The notes under the pieces: generated by a model
The model's input: the letters and a program-made list of their open reading frames with translations, nothing else
Databases searched by the model: none
Told to the model about the DNA's origin: nothing
Source of the DNA: Leptospira noguchii serovar Panama str. CZ214
GTDB taxonomy: Bacteria > Spirochaetota > Leptospiria > Leptospirales > Leptospiraceae
DNA length: 60,000 nt
Reading direction: 5' to 3'
NCBI RefSeq assembly: GCF_000306255.2
Contig: NZ_AKWY02000019.1
Span: 1-60,000 of the forward strand
Shown here: positions 46,398 through 59,984 of the stretch, piece by piece
How positions within the stretch are numbered: the stretch's first letter is position 1
Layout: each line of letters begins with the position of its first letter
Position numbers and translations under genes: made by a program

Positions 46398-46903
46398 TTT
46401 TTACGGATTACGTCGCTTAGAGTTTGAACAAATTTTTTGAATATTAGAGTTATTGAAAAATTTCATAGCGACGATTAACAAAACTACTTCAATGACCGTT
46501 TCCATAAAACAGGAATAGATGGAGAATGAATATTTCAACAACTCTATTGTAATTTTCAAATTTACTATTCGAGCACATGAAAATAATGCTATGAATTATT
46601 TTCAAAAAAACTAGAATTTCAAAAAGCTATGAATTCCAGGTTAGCTTTAATTTTTGAGAGTTTCTACATCTTTCGTAAAATGGCCCATTAATTTTTGGTG
46701 CCATTTTCATACGTTCGAGTGGTAAAGAATCCGTTTTTTTATTACTTAAATCTATAAAATAGAATGTTAAAATTCTACGTTTAAAAAGGGATTTGTCTTA
46801 AAATTCATGGTAGGATTAATAGGAATAAAAAAAGATTTTTACTCTAAAATAGATCCCGTAGAATAGATCAAAAATCACTTTCCCAGTTTTTACTTTTTTG
46901 AAT
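46398..46903. other. Intergenic, repeat remnants
   Basis: About 500 bp with family A copy 10 at 46446-46545 and a stretch (GGGATTTGTCTTAAAATTCATGGTA at 46788) that resembles 44983 and 33130. No gene seen; no clear ribosome binding site for the next gene. Confidence 0.55.
46446..46545 (-). repeat. Family A MITE, copy 10
   Basis: Left end AGAGTTATTGAAAAATTT, right end ATATTTCAACAACTCT, flanked by ATT (46443-46445, 46546-46548). Confidence 0.85.
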
Positions 46904-49366
<2,463 letters not shown>

Positions 49367-49424
49367 AATTTTTTGTAATATTGATTTTATTTGTGAATGT
49401 ATCTTTCTGGCTTTTGGTAACTCG

Positions 49425-51119
<1,695 letters not shown>

Positions 51120-51230
51120 GTCGTCATAGGAACATAAGGGATTACAAGATCAAGTCTTCGTTTTGTTCTAAGTGAGGATTCAATTTTATCCATTGACCTA
51201 AAGTAAATTTTGAGTTATACTTCGCGCGCT

Positions 51231-52517
51231 ATGGAAAAAAAAGATAGAATACCTTACAAACCTACACAACCGAGTATGGACCTAAGCAAATTGTTGGTTC
51301 GATTTGCAAAAGATACTTCGGTGGGAACCTTGGAAATGGTTCGCTCCGTTTTAAGTGAATCTTTGGATTGGTCTTCAAAGCGGTTATCCGAACTTTCGGG
51401 CGCACCTTTGGTTCAGAATACGAGTTTGGCTGAATTCTTTTTTAAATCCGGAGAAGCTCTGAAAAACGCAGGTGAAAAAACGGAACAGGGATTAACGGAT
51501 TCTCTGATTTCCACTGCAAATGCAATGCAGGTAGCGTTAGTCGCTCTTGAAAATGCGGATGAAGTTGTTAAAAGAGCCCTTTTTGAGAATATTCCGGTTT
51601 CTAGTATCGTAGGCGAATCTTTTGCGGGAGTTGTGACTACTTCCCAGATCCAAGCTTCTTTTAGGCTTGGGGGTAAAGATACAGAATATCAAGAAATTCT
51701 AATGGATTGGAAAAACTCAAAATTACCTCATTTGATTTTATGTATCCCAGGTCTTTTTTGTGACGAAGGACTTTGGAATACAAGTGGAGAGGTTCCAATT
51801 TCTGAAACGATGAAAGAATGCGGTTATTATCCCATTTATCTTCGGTTTAATCCCGGGATTCATCTTTCTACGAACGCGAAAAAAATGTTGGATCTTGTGG
51901 AAAATCTTTTAAATACTCCAGAGTTGAAAGATAAAACGTTAGATGTTATTTCCTATAGCCAGGGAGGTTTGATTTTCAGAAGCGCCTTGTATCAGTCCAA
52001 ACAGAATGGTTCCCAGTTTTCAAAAAAGATTCGTCATGCGCTTGTGATCAATTCTCCTGATGGAGGATCGTATATTGAAAAGATTGGTTTTTGGTTAGGG
52101 CTTGGAGCGGAATCGTTGCCAATTCTTCCGGTTCATATTTTAGGTTTTATCGGAAATCAGAGAAGTGACGCGATCAAAGATCTTTCTCATGGGATTATAC
52201 GAGAAGAGGATTGGATTCAGAATGATCAGATGAAAAGATATTTAAACGATTTGTATTTCGGAGAACTTGACGACGTAAACGCAACTCAAGTTTACAGTTT
52301 AGTAACAAAGACAGAATCCAGATGGTCCTCTTGGATTGGAGACGGGATCGTGGAAAAACCGAGTCTTACTTTATTAAGTGATAAAGTGTATCGAAAAAAA
52401 TCCAATCCACAATCGCGGGTTCATTGTTTGTTTGGAACTTCTCATTATCAGGTGTTGGCACATCCTCAGACGAGTGAAATTCTACGAGTGGTATTAAGTG
52501 ATCGAATTAATTCTTAA
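51231..52517 (+). CDS. Alpha/beta hydrolase (lipase/esterase-like)
   Basis: 428 residues from ATG 51231; an upstream TTG at 51210 is in frame but the sequence before the ATG is not conserved-looking. Residues 1-150 form a helical N-terminal region. The hydrolase core begins with [19 protein letters not shown] (oxyanion strand and loop). The nucleophile elbow is [17 protein letters not shown], with serine in Y-S-Q-G-G where the family usually has G-x-S-x-G. A later [11 protein letters not shown] supplies the catalytic histidine. It has no signal peptide. Tail-to-tail overlap of 11 bp with the glycerophosphodiesterase gene. Confidence 0.8.
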   Translation: MEKKDRIPYKPTQPSMDLSKLLVRFAKDTSVGTLEMVRSVLSESLDWSSKRLSELSGAPLVQNTSLAEFFFKSGEALKNAGEKTEQGLTDSLISTANAMQVALVALENADEVVKRALFENIPVSSIVGESFAGVVTTSQIQASFRLGGKDTEYQEILMDWKNSKLPHLILCIPGLFCDEGLWNTSGEVPISETMKECGYYPIYLRFNPGIHLSTNAKKMLDLVENLLNTPELKDKTLDVISYSQGGLIFRSALYQSKQNGSQFSKKIRHALVINSPDGGSYIEKIGFWLGLGAESLPILPVHILGFIGNQRSDAIKDLSHGIIREEDWIQNDQMKRYLNDLYFGELDDVNATQVYSLVTKTESRWSSWIGDGIVEKPSLTLLSDKVYRKKSNPQSRVHCLFGTSHYQVLAHPQTSEILRVVLSDRINS

Positions 52518-53478
52518 TAGTATGTACCAATCGGTTGGGATAATCACTGATGATGCCGTCGACTCCCGCATCGATCAATCTTCTTATTTCTTCCGGGTCA
52601 TTTACCGTCCAGGGGATCACGGATATATTATGAGAATGAGCTTCTTGAACAAATTCTTTCGTGACGTATAAAAAATAAGGAGAAACAATATTTGCTTTTA
52701 CTTCAATTGTCTTTTTAAGAACGTCTTTTCTGAGTCCGTTTCCAAATCCCAATTTCATCATAGCGCCTTGAAAATAGGTAAGAGAAAAAAGAGCGCTTGT
52801 TTTGAGTTTTGGATTTTTATCTTTTACAATCGGCAAAGCTTGTAAGTAAAAAGATTGAATTGTAGTTCGATCTACAACCTTTGCATCTTCTATCGCTTGA
52901 ACTAAAAAACTTACGTGTTCTTTTACTTTTTCTATTGAGATTTGAGAATTATTGTCGTTTGGAAATTTTGTTTCGATATTAAATCTTAACTTGGGTCGGC
53001 TTGGATTTTTCTTTTCGACGTTTGTAATAAGTGTAAAAAATTCTTCGATCGTAATCAGTTCAGTTCCAGGAACTGGAATCTGTTCGGGATATTTAGGATT
53101 TTTTTTTGTTCCACAATCAAGTTGTTTCAACTCGGAAAGAGTCAGATCGTATAATGAAGTTGATATGATCTGAGTCCCATCCTTTTTCTGGCAAATTGCA
53201 GGATTGGTAAACGAATCGTGATGAATGATAATTTTATTATCTTTGGTTAGAACCGTATCCAATTCTAAAGTAGTCATTTCGTATCGAATTGCTTCTTCAA
53301 AAGCAGGCCATGTATTTTCAGGTTTTAGACCTCTGGCTCCTCTATGCCCTTGTAAATCTAAACTTCCATTTAGAGGTTTATTGAGAATGGGATAGCTTGA
53401 ACAAAAGTTTATTCCAAAATAAAAAGTGAAAACGACTAAAGGTTTTAAGAAAAGGCCAACTTTAATTTTAAAATTCAT
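52507..53478 (-). CDS. Glycerophosphodiester phosphodiesterase
   Basis: 323 residues. The N-terminus has a hydrophobic segment ending in [10 protein letters not shown], a possible lipobox, so it may be a lipoprotein. [48 protein letters not shown] is the GDPD catalytic block with the two histidines and the glutamates that hold metal. [31 protein letters not shown] is the family C-terminus. It hydrolyses glycerophosphodiesters to glycerol-3-phosphate and an alcohol, outside the cytoplasm. Leptospires feed on lipids, which fits a scavenging role. The 3' end overlaps the hydrolase gene on the other strand by 11 bp. Confidence 0.92.
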   Translation of the reverse strand: MNFKIKVGLFLKPLVVFTFYFGINFCSSYPILNKPLNGSLDLQGHRGARGLKPENTWPAFEEAIRYEMTTLELDTVLTKDNKIIIHHDSFTNPAICQKKDGTQIISTSLYDLTLSELKQLDCGTKKNPKYPEQIPVPGTELITIEEFFTLITNVEKKNPSRPKLRFNIETKFPNDNNSQISIEKVKEHVSFLVQAIEDAKVVDRTTIQSFYLQALPIVKDKNPKLKTSALFSLTYFQGAMMKLGFGNGLRKDVLKKTIEVKANIVSPYFLYVTKEFVQEAHSHNISVIPWTVNDPEEIRRLIDAGVDGIISDYPNRLVHTIKN

Positions 53479-53865
53479 TGATTGAGAAATTCTTTTAATT
53501 ATTGATTCTAGAAAAGCATTTTTTAAAAAATTCTACTTTTGTTTACTTTATTAAATAGAGTTTTTGAGAAATTAATTCTCCAACTGTTTTCTATCTCATG
53601 GAAACGGTTGATTGAAGCAGTTTTGTTAAACTGAACTATGGGATTTTTAACAACTCTAATATTTATTGTATGAAAATCTTATAAGATACAAAAAGAATTG
53701 TTGCCCATCAAAAATAATCAATCTAAGAATTAAATTTTTTAATAAGCTACCATTATCAAATTAAAAATTCATTTTATAAAATTTCTTGAAAGTAAAACCT
53801 GTACTTAAATATTTTTTTGAATCGATTTTATTCAATCATTGTTTTACAAACCTCAAGGAGAATTT
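53479..53865. other. Intergenic with family A copy
   Basis: About 390 bp between divergent genes. Family A copy 11 occupies 53557-53657. No gene seen. Confidence 0.55.
53557..53657 (+). repeat. Family A MITE, copy 11
   Basis: Left end AGAGTTTTTGAGAAATTAA, right end TTTTTAACAACTCT, flanked by AAT (53554-53556, 53658-53660). Confidence 0.85.
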
Positions 53866-54357
53866 ATGTATCAAAAATTTTGGGTCATCGTTGCGATTTG
53901 TTTTTTGGTTACACTTCCTAATATGGGCCAAAATCAACTCAACTTTCCTGATTATGGAAATCCGATTCGGTTAGAAGTTGCAAAGAAGATTGTTTTCAAA
54001 GCTCAATCAGAAGCAAAGAAAAACGGATGGAAGATGGTAATTTCTGTCGTAGATTCCGGAGGAAATTTAGTGTTATTGGAAAAAATGGACGGAGCACAAT
54101 TTGCTTCCATTGATATTTCTCAAGGAAAAGCCAAATGCGCGAACAATTTTCGTAGATCGACTAAGACGATGGAAGAAACTGTTGCGGCTGGCGGAATTGG
54201 ACTTAGAATTTTAACTTTGCCTGGTGTTTATCCTCTTGAAGGAGGAGAATTGATTTTGATCGATGGAAAGATTGCGGGTGCAATTGGAGTTTCAGGTGGA
54301 ACCTCCGTTCAGGATGGACAAGTTGCCAGAAGCGGTTTGGAAATTCTCAAGGAATAA
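53866..54357 (+). CDS. GlcG/HbpS-family exported heme-binding-like protein
   Basis: 163 residues from ATG 53866, chosen because AAGGAG sits 6 bases upstream; the frame is open from 53839. The signal peptide (MYQKFWVIVAICFLVTLPNMG) is followed by a GlcG/HbpS domain: RLEVAKKIVFKAQSEAKKNGWKMVISVVDSGGNLVLLEKMDGAQFASIDISQGKAKCA and a PGVYPLEGGELILIDGKIAGAIGVSGGTSVQDGQVARSGLEIL tail. Members bind heme or small cofactors and help protect against oxidative damage. Here it would be exported. It stands alone. Confidence 0.88.
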   Translation: MYQKFWVIVAICFLVTLPNMGQNQLNFPDYGNPIRLEVAKKIVFKAQSEAKKNGWKMVISVVDSGGNLVLLEKMDGAQFASIDISQGKAKCANNFRRSTKTMEETVAAGGIGLRILTLPGVYPLEGGELILIDGKIAGAIGVSGGTSVQDGQVARSGLEILKE

Positions 54358-54363
54358 TTAGAA

Positions 54364-54385
54364 TCACCAAATTGATGTTTGGTGA
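54364..54385 (+). terminator. Candidate terminator of the HbpS-like gene
   Basis: Perfect 8-bp stem TCACCAAA/TTTGGTGA with loop TTGATG, 6 bp past the stop. The T run (CTTTTTCTTT) begins about 9 bases later, so it is a weak match. Confidence 0.5.
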
Positions 54386-55058
54386 GTATGAAACTTTTTC
54401 TTTAGAACAACAAAAAAATTTAGATCAATTTAATTTTAAGACTCATGCTATAAATTGTCGACAGATTGTAAAATTCAAATTCTTGAAAGTAGCAAATCTA
54501 TCAACTACCCAAAATCTAAAGATTATGAAGATTTGATAATGGAAAACTACTGTCAAGTTTATAAACGTCAGACGACTTTTGTGGAAACTTCAGCATTTAC
54601 TTTTTGTATGAGTTCCCACATTTGATCCATAAAGTTCAGATTCCAACTTTTTTCAGAAAAATGAATTTCATATATCGAATTCACGTTAGTTAAATTTACA
54701 ATTTTTTAAATGAATTTGAGAGTAGAATCAAGTTTTGAAAATCCTATTCAAAACGTAAGCAAAATTCAAAGCAAAACTTAACGTAAAATTACGTCATTCG
54801 ATTGACCACTTAAAATGTAAGAGTTCCTACAAATTCTGATTTTATAGATAAATTCTAAAATTGTAGGAACTACTACTTTTAAAAGATTTTTCTAATATTT
54901 TTACGCCAAACACGTATTAGGTCGTATAATGAGACTTAATTTGTGGGAACTACTGCAAAGATTATCAATAGAAAATACGGATTGAATGGGATTTTCAAAG
55001 TGTCCTGTTCAATTCAAAAGTAACTTTTAAACTGATTCGACTTAAATTATAATCCAGG
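54386..55058. other. Repeat-rich intergenic region, no gene seen
   Basis: About 670 bp. Contains short-motif copies at about 54578, 54607, 54820, 54862 and 54941, and the segment 54624-54960 that is repeated on the far side of the GFA gene. Confidence 0.6.
54624..54960 (+). repeat. Duplicated segment, copy 1 (flanks the GFA gene)
   Basis: 54624-54800 matches 56151-56331, sharing AAAATCCTATTCAAAACGTA and ATCGAATTCACGTTAGTTAA among other blocks. 54797-54960 matches 56494-56549 plus 57624-57717, sharing ACGCCAAACACGTAT and GTCGTATAATGAGACTTAAT. This copy is continuous, whereas copy 2 is interrupted. Confidence 0.7.
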
Positions 55059-55466
55059 TCAGAGGTGACGAATTTCCGAAGGTTGTGCTCTCCAGTTGTT
55101 ATGAAGTCCGTCCGCGTACCAAAGAGGTGAAGTGACCAACTCTTCGAGATCTATGTTATCCAATGTAACTAAACTTACGCTGATAAACGCACCTCCTAAT
55201 TCTTCAAGGTGACCTTTGGTAAATATTCTTACTCCGCAATTTTTACAGAATTGATGAGTTGCACTTTTGGTTCCAAATTGATAACTTCCAAGTTCGTTTT
55301 CGCCAGTGATCAAACGGAATGCATCTGGTTTGACCATAGAACTCCAATTTCTTACTTTAGAACAATAAGAGCAATTGCATTTGCTTGTTCCTTTAGAAAG
55401 ATCAAGATTTAGTTCGTAACGAATTTTACCACAATGACAACTTCCATTATATTTTTTCAAACTCAT
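55059..55466 (-). CDS. GFA-family zinc protein (glutathione-dependent formaldehyde-activating enzyme-like)
   Basis: 135 residues. The two zinc sites are visible as [10 protein letters not shown] (CXC), CNCSYC (CXCXXC) and CKNCG (CXXC), the layout of the GFA/CENP-V family. The family name comes from a glutathione S-hydroxymethyl transferase, but most members are uncharacterised. No other formaldehyde genes are nearby. The gene is boxed in by repeats on both sides, including two copies of a roughly 340-bp segment. Confidence 0.9.
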   Translation of the reverse strand: MSLKKYNGSCHCGKIRYELNLDLSKGTSKCNCSYCSKVRNWSSMVKPDAFRLITGENELGSYQFGTKSATHQFCKNCGVRIFTKGHLEELGGAFISVSLVTLDNIDLEELVTSPLWYADGLHNNWRAQPSEIRHL

Positions 55467-55636
55467 ATTTTATTTCCTGAATGATCAGATTTTTTAAAAA
55501 CAAAATAGAATCGATCTATAAGAATTCAAGTCCAAAAGAATTTTTAACTAGAAAGATTTTTTACCATAAAACGAGATTTTAATTCAGGCTGTCAAAGACT
55601 GTCATATATTTTAAGTTTGTAAAAACTCAGACAATT

Positions 55637-55736
55637 AGAGTTGTTGAAAAATTCCATAGCGACGATTAGTAAAACTGTTTTAATTACCGTTTCCATAAAA
55701 CAGAAACAGATGGAGAATTAATTTTTCAATAACTCT
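55637..55736 (-). repeat. Family A MITE, copy 12
   Basis: Left end AGAGTTGTTGAAAAATTCC, right end TAATTTTTCAATAACTCT, flanked by ATT (55634-55636, 55737-55739). Closest to the consensus. Confidence 0.88.
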
Positions 55737-56150
55737 ATTATATGAAATTTTTAATAGCTTTATTCTATAGAATATAACAACTTTTTAAAGTAATCGACAA
55801 ATCTAATTTCAAAAAACTTGAGTTTATAATGTCTGCATAATGAATTACTTTGGATTTGTGGATAAATTGTCGTTTAGAAATTAAATTTCCGATAATCTAT
55901 TATAAACTTTCAGTAAGTAATTCTCATTTTAAAGTATATAAAAGATATCGAATATTTTGTATCGAAACAGAACTTTGTTATTTAACGTGAGTTTGGCGTA
56001 AGAAAATGAAAAAGGGTTTTCAAAAATGTAAGTTTCTGCAATTTTAGAATTTGTTTGTAAAATCGTGATTTGCAGTAGTTCTCACAGATTAGTCACATTA
56101 CAAATTTTTAAACATTTACTTTTTGTATGAGTTCTCACATTGTAGGAATT

Positions 56151-56331
56151 GATCCATAAAGTTCAGATCCAACTTTTTCAAAAAAATGAATTCTATGTAT
56201 CGAATTCACGTTAGTTAAATTTACAGTATTCAATTTTCTAAGTGAATTTGAGAGTAGGATCAAGTTTTGAAAATCCTATTCAAAACGTAAGAAAAATTCA
56301 AAGCAAAACTTAACGTAAAATCGCGTCATTC
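56151..56331 (+). repeat. Duplicated segment, copy 2 (first part)
   Basis: Matches 54624-54800. The remaining part resumes at 56494 and is then split by the family B/IS5 insertion. Confidence 0.7.
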
Positions 56332-56668
56332 AATAAGCCATTTGATTTTTTCGAGAATACCTATACATTTTTGTAAGAATAAAATGGATCTTAAAAATGT
56401 GGGAACTACTGCAGATTCCTAAAGCTCTAAAGATATAGGTTAATTTTTTGAACTTATTTTCAATGGATTTTTAAATAATGACGAATCGTAACATTCGATT
56501 GACCACTCAAAATGTAAGAGTTCCTACAAATTTCAATTTTATAGATTAAGAGCTTGTCCCAAAACCTGTCGAACGCCAATAGAAGTGAGACGCTGAGTTT
56601 CATAAATACGGGAACTACTATGAAAATTGAACGAGATTAGAACTGCTCGAAAGTTCACAAATTGCTAA

Positions 56669-57531
56669 GAGCCGGTCTCAAAACTGTTTGTAGAGAGAAA
56701 GGGTAATAATATCAATGTGAAATGGACAAATATTATTCAGAGATACCGGATGCACTTTGGAAACAAATAGCCCCATTAATCCCGAAAGAAAATGTAAATC
56801 CGAAAGGAGGTCGCAATCGAGTACCAACACGAGTAGTAATGTCAGGTATCATCTATCGAATGAAAACAGGCTGTCAGTGGCGTGCCATTCCGAATGAGTT
56901 TGGATCAGGCCAAACTTGTCACAGAAGATTTCAAGAATGGGAACGAGCAGGAGTATTCAAAAAGATTTATAAATCTATTTTAAAATATTATGATGTAAAG
57001 AATCAAATAGCATGGGACTGGGCTTCGATGGATTCGGCAATGGTTAAAGCTCCCAAAGGGGGAGCTTAACTGGGAAAAACCCTACAGACCGTGCCAAATT
57101 AGGGGTTAAACGGCATATTCTTACAGATGGAAATGGAATTCCTTTGGCAATTACATTGACTGGAGCTAACGTTCATGACAAACACGGTGTAAAAGATACG
57201 TTGAATTCAATCCTAATATTTTCCGGAAAAAGAAGAAAGAAGCCAAAACATATTTGTTTAGATAAAGGTTATGATTTCAAAGATATAGAAGTTTTAATCA
57301 AAAGAAGAAACATTCAATCTCATATTCGGAAAAAAGGTGAAAAGCCTCTCATCGGTAAATATAAAGGAAAACCTAGACGTTGTCGTTGAAAGAACTAACA
57401 GTTGGCACAATCGATTCAGGGCTAACCTAATTCGTTGGGAAAGAAAATCTGAAAATTATCTTGCATCTCTTTATCTCGCAAGCTCTATCATTGCTTTTAA
57501 CTTTTTTGATAGGTAGTTTTGAGACCGGCTC
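56669..57531 (+). mobile_element. IS5-family insertion sequence (863 bp)
   Basis: Perfect 17-bp inverted ends GAGCCGGTCTCAAAACT/AGTTTTGAGACCGGCTC, with a 3-bp TAA target duplication (56666-56668, 57532-57534). The length and TAA duplication fit the IS427 group of the IS5 family. The ends resemble those of the surrounding family B element (GAGC--GTCYCAAAAC), suggesting kinship. The transposase inside is broken, but the ends are intact, so the copy could be moved in trans. Confidence 0.88.
56722..57516 (+). pseudogene. IS5-family transposase in three reading frames
   Basis: The protein sequence is complete but spread over three frames. Frame 1 runs from ATG 56722 (MDKYYSEIPDALWKQIAPLIP) to DSAMVKAPKGGA and a stop at 57069. 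The -1 frame continues as LTGKNPTDRAKLGVKRHILTDGNGIPLAI to KPRRCR (stop 57389). A third frame gives VVVERTNSWHNRFRANLIRWERKSENYLASLYLASSIIAFNFFDR to 57516. The DDE residues are all present (MDSAM, VHD, DKGYD, VERTN). The first switch sits at AAAGGGGGA and could be a programmed -1 frameshift as in related IS. The second has no such excuse, so the copy is probably inactive. Confidence 0.8.
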
Positions 57532-57534
57532 TAA

Positions 57535-57862
57535 ATGCGACTTAAATTGTGGAACAACATTTTACTAAAAATTTCTAAAGAATAATCGCCTAAAATCCTT
57601 CGAGATTTTGGGACAAACTCTAATTTTGAAATTGTAGGAACTACTACTTTTAGAAGATTTTTACGCCAAACACGTATAAGGTCGTATAATGAGACTTAAT
57701 CTGTGGGAACTACTGCAGATTCCTAAATTTCACAGTAAAACTGAGACGTTACATAAGTGAAGTTATAAGCTCGAACGTCTCATTTAAAATCTTTGTAAAT
57801 TTTCAAGAATCGATTTAAATATTCAATTTTAGAAATATTCTTTTAAATCGTTTAAAGCCAAT
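57535..57862. other. Rest of family B element, duplicated segment end and flagellar 3' flank
   Basis: 57535-57620 is the right arm of the family B element. 57624-57717 completes duplicated segment copy 2, including TGTGGGAACTACTGCA at about 57701. No terminator is evident before fliE. Confidence 0.55.
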
Positions 57863-58246
57863 TTATCTTAAAGAAGTCAGCTCTCTATAAGCGCGAATTA
57901 CACCGTCTGCAATCGTTTTGGTGAATGTAAGAGCTACTCTTGCTTTTTCGGAAGCAATCATAACTTGATGAGCGTCTACAGAATTAGGATCAAAGACCAT
58001 CTTTTGAGTCAATTCATCGGCTTCTACTTGAAGATCATTGACTGAAGTCAGAGCGGTTTTCATTGCTTCTGAAAAACTTTCCGCTACATAATCGGGAGAA
58101 ACCGGCTGTTTTACGTCTTTATAATGTCTATCTTCCGTAATGGATACTTTGACCTGATCTCCTTTTGGACTTAAAGGATGAGCTTTACCACCGTTATAAC
58201 CGGAGTTATACGAATGCCAAAGAGAAGAATTAGAATTGATTTCCAT
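57863..58246 (-). CDS. fliE: Flagellar hook-basal body complex protein FliE
   Basis: 127 residues. The C-terminal helix region NDLQVEADELTQKMVFDPNSVDAHQVMIASEKARVALTFTKTIADGVIRAYRELTSLR is the FliE signature. FliE joins the MS ring to the proximal rod of the periplasmic flagellum. It follows flgC with a 2-bp gap, so translation is probably coupled, with the ribosome binding site inside the end of flgC (TAGGG). Third gene of flgB-flgC-fliE. Confidence 0.93.
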   Translation of the reverse strand: MEINSNSSLWHSYNSGYNGGKAHPLSPKGDQVKVSITEDRHYKDVKQPVSPDYVAESFSEAMKTALTSVNDLQVEADELTQKMVFDPNSVDAHQVMIASEKARVALTFTKTIADGVIRAYRELTSLR

Positions 58247-58248
58247 AA

Positions 58249-58710
58249 TTAAGCCCTACCTATTTCTAAAGCCTTGTTAAACATCGCTTTTGATCCGTTG
58301 ATCATTTGAACATTTGCTTCATAGGATCTGGAAGCGGAGATCATATCTGTCATCTCTGTAACGATGTTTACATTTGGCATTTCAACGTAACCTTTTTTGG
58401 GTCCGATTTGAATTGCATCTGGATGAGTCGGATCATAAACCAATCGAAGAGGGGTCATATCCTTTTCGATTTTCATTACCTTGACTCCCTTTCCTTCTCC
58501 CGGAGAAACTCCAAACGGATAAACAGGGCTTCTCCATTTGGTTCTTAAATTGATCGGAGTCATAACAACTCGATCTCTTCTAAAAGGACCGTCCCCGTTT
58601 GTATTTCGAGTTGTAGTGGAGTTTGCAATGTTATTGGAAATAACATCCATTCTCAATCTTTGAGCGGATAAGCCGGTTGCAGAAATGTTGATCGATGAAA
58701 AAAGTCCCAT
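58249..58710 (-). CDS. flgC: Flagellar basal-body rod protein FlgC
   Basis: 153 residues. The N-terminus MGLFSSINISATGLSAQRLRMDVISNNIANSTTTR is the flagellar rod signature, and the C-terminus VNIVTEMTDMISASRSYEANVQMINGSKAMFNKALEIGRA is typical. It forms the proximal rod with FlgB. ATG 58710 is chosen over a GTG two codons upstream because AGGA lies 7 bases before the ATG and too close to the GTG. It lies 65 bp downstream of flgB. Confidence 0.95.
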   Translation of the reverse strand: MGLFSSINISATGLSAQRLRMDVISNNIANSTTTRNTNGDGPFRRDRVVMTPINLRTKWRSPVYPFGVSPGEGKGVKVMKIEKDMTPLRLVYDPTHPDAIQIGPKKGYVEMPNVNIVTEMTDMISASRSYEANVQMINGSKAMFNKALEIGRA

Positions 58711-58775
58711 GGCCACTTCCTAATGTATAAAATTATGTCTCATTATGATCAATTCAAATAAATAAAACGAAATTT

Positions 58776-59207
<432 letters not shown>

Positions 59208-59294
59208 TATTTCTCTCCCTTCTCAAAAATCGGTTGAATTTGAGATTTCCAGAATAGATTTTTTTGAAGAGAAAGCTTTTTTATCCGAAATTTG

Positions 59295-59305
59295 GTATAG
59301 TATAC
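59295..59305. promoter_or_regulatory. Palindromic TATA-rich site between flgB and the STAS gene
   Basis: GTATAGTATAC is a perfect 11-bp palindrome. Read rightward, TATAGT would be a -10 box 27 bp before the STAS gene start. Read leftward, TATACT would be a -10 box about 90 bp before flgB. No -35 element was firmly placed on either side. Confidence 0.4.
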
Positions 59306-59328
59306 GGAAGAACTTAGAATGAATTCCC

Positions 59329-59619
59329 ATGTCAGAAATTCCTGAAACAATCGAAATCACTCCGGATCTGAGCACACTCTTTCACGATTATTATACTTTT
59401 CGAACGATGCTCATGGAAGCCATCGCCAAAAAACCAAAGAATATCGTTTTGAATTTGGGGAATATTCCAATCATGAATTCCATTTCTATCAGTTCCTTGA
59501 TCTGGTTTTTAAAAAATGCACGTTCCGAAGGAATTGACTGTACAATTAGCTCGATTCACCCGGATCTTCTCAATACTTTTGAAGTACTAAATTTAAAAGA
59601 TTACTTGGAAGTTCAGTAA
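59329..59619 (+). CDS. STAS-domain protein (anti-sigma factor antagonist-like)
   Basis: 96 residues spanning one STAS domain: TIEITPDLSTLFHDYYTFRTMLMEAIAKKPKNIVLNLGNIPIMNSISISSLIWFLKNARSEGIDCTISSIHPDLLNTFEVLNLKDYLEV. The usual DSSG-type phosphorylation loop reads NSISISS, keeping serines but with no aspartate before them. STAS proteins bind anti-sigma factors or regulate transporters and stressosome-like complexes. No anti-sigma factor lies in the window. Divergent from flgB, which suggests but does not show a link to motility control. ATG 59329 has no strong ribosome binding site. Confidence 0.82.
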   Translation: MSEIPETIEITPDLSTLFHDYYTFRTMLMEAIAKKPKNIVLNLGNIPIMNSISISSLIWFLKNARSEGIDCTISSIHPDLLNTFEVLNLKDYLEVQ

Positions 59620-59690
59620 ATTTAAAAACCATAGGGTCATCCAAAAATTTTAGAACCAACTATTTTTGAATCTTTGGATAAAATGTGTAA

Positions 59691-59857
59691 GAGTTTATCC
59701 AAAGACCTCAAAAAATTTTATGTGATCATTCTTTAGAAATTTTTAATAAAATGCAATAGTTCCTACAAATTAAATCGCATGTGGCAATTTATCAACTTTT
59801 GAGTAGTTTTGGTTTTGTTCAATTTTCGTAGTAAGTTTCCACATTTTTGTAAAGCTC
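59691..59857 (+). repeat. Family B MITE, diverged copy
   Basis: Begins GAGTTTATCCAAAGACCTC after TAA and shares ATCATTCTTTAGAAATTTTT with other copies. The right end (TTGTAAAGCTC) is degraded. Confidence 0.6.
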
Positions 59858-59927
59858 AGTATTCATTTCCTGAATGCCGATCCTTACAGTGACATTCTCT
59901 GAGTTTTACGAATTGTTTGACAGGCGT

Positions 59928-59984
59928 GTTGGAAACTCAGCAGAACGCTCTCTATGGATCGCGTTGGAAACTCAGCAGAACGCT
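59928..59984 (+). repeat. Tandem repeat, two units at the window edge (35-bp period)
   Basis: The 22-bp unit core (GTTGGAAACTC at its start, CAGCAGAACGCT at its end) occurs at 59928-59949 and 59963-59984, exactly 35 bp apart. Further fragments (GGCGT before, GAACTCAGCC after) suggest more units beyond base 60000. It is more GC-rich than its surroundings. Confidence 0.65.

Larger units (their letters stand above)
55467..56549. other. Repeat-rich intergenic region, no gene seen
   Basis: About 1.08 kb up to the nested insertion. Holds family A copy 12 (55637-55736), AACGTGAGTTTGGCGTAAG at 55985, short-motif copies at about 56078, 56128, 56398 and 56516, and the second copy of the duplicated segment. 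Confidence 0.6.
56550..57620. mobile_element. Family B element interrupted by an IS5-family insertion
   Basis: Outer ends GAGCTTGTCCCAAAAC (56550) and TTTTGGGACAAACTC (to 57620) are inverted, with TAA on both sides (56547-56549, 57621-57623). Removing the inner IS and one TAA leaves about 205 bp, the length of the complete family B copy at 14659-14851. The undisturbed version of this site is seen at about 54850. Confidence 0.8.
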
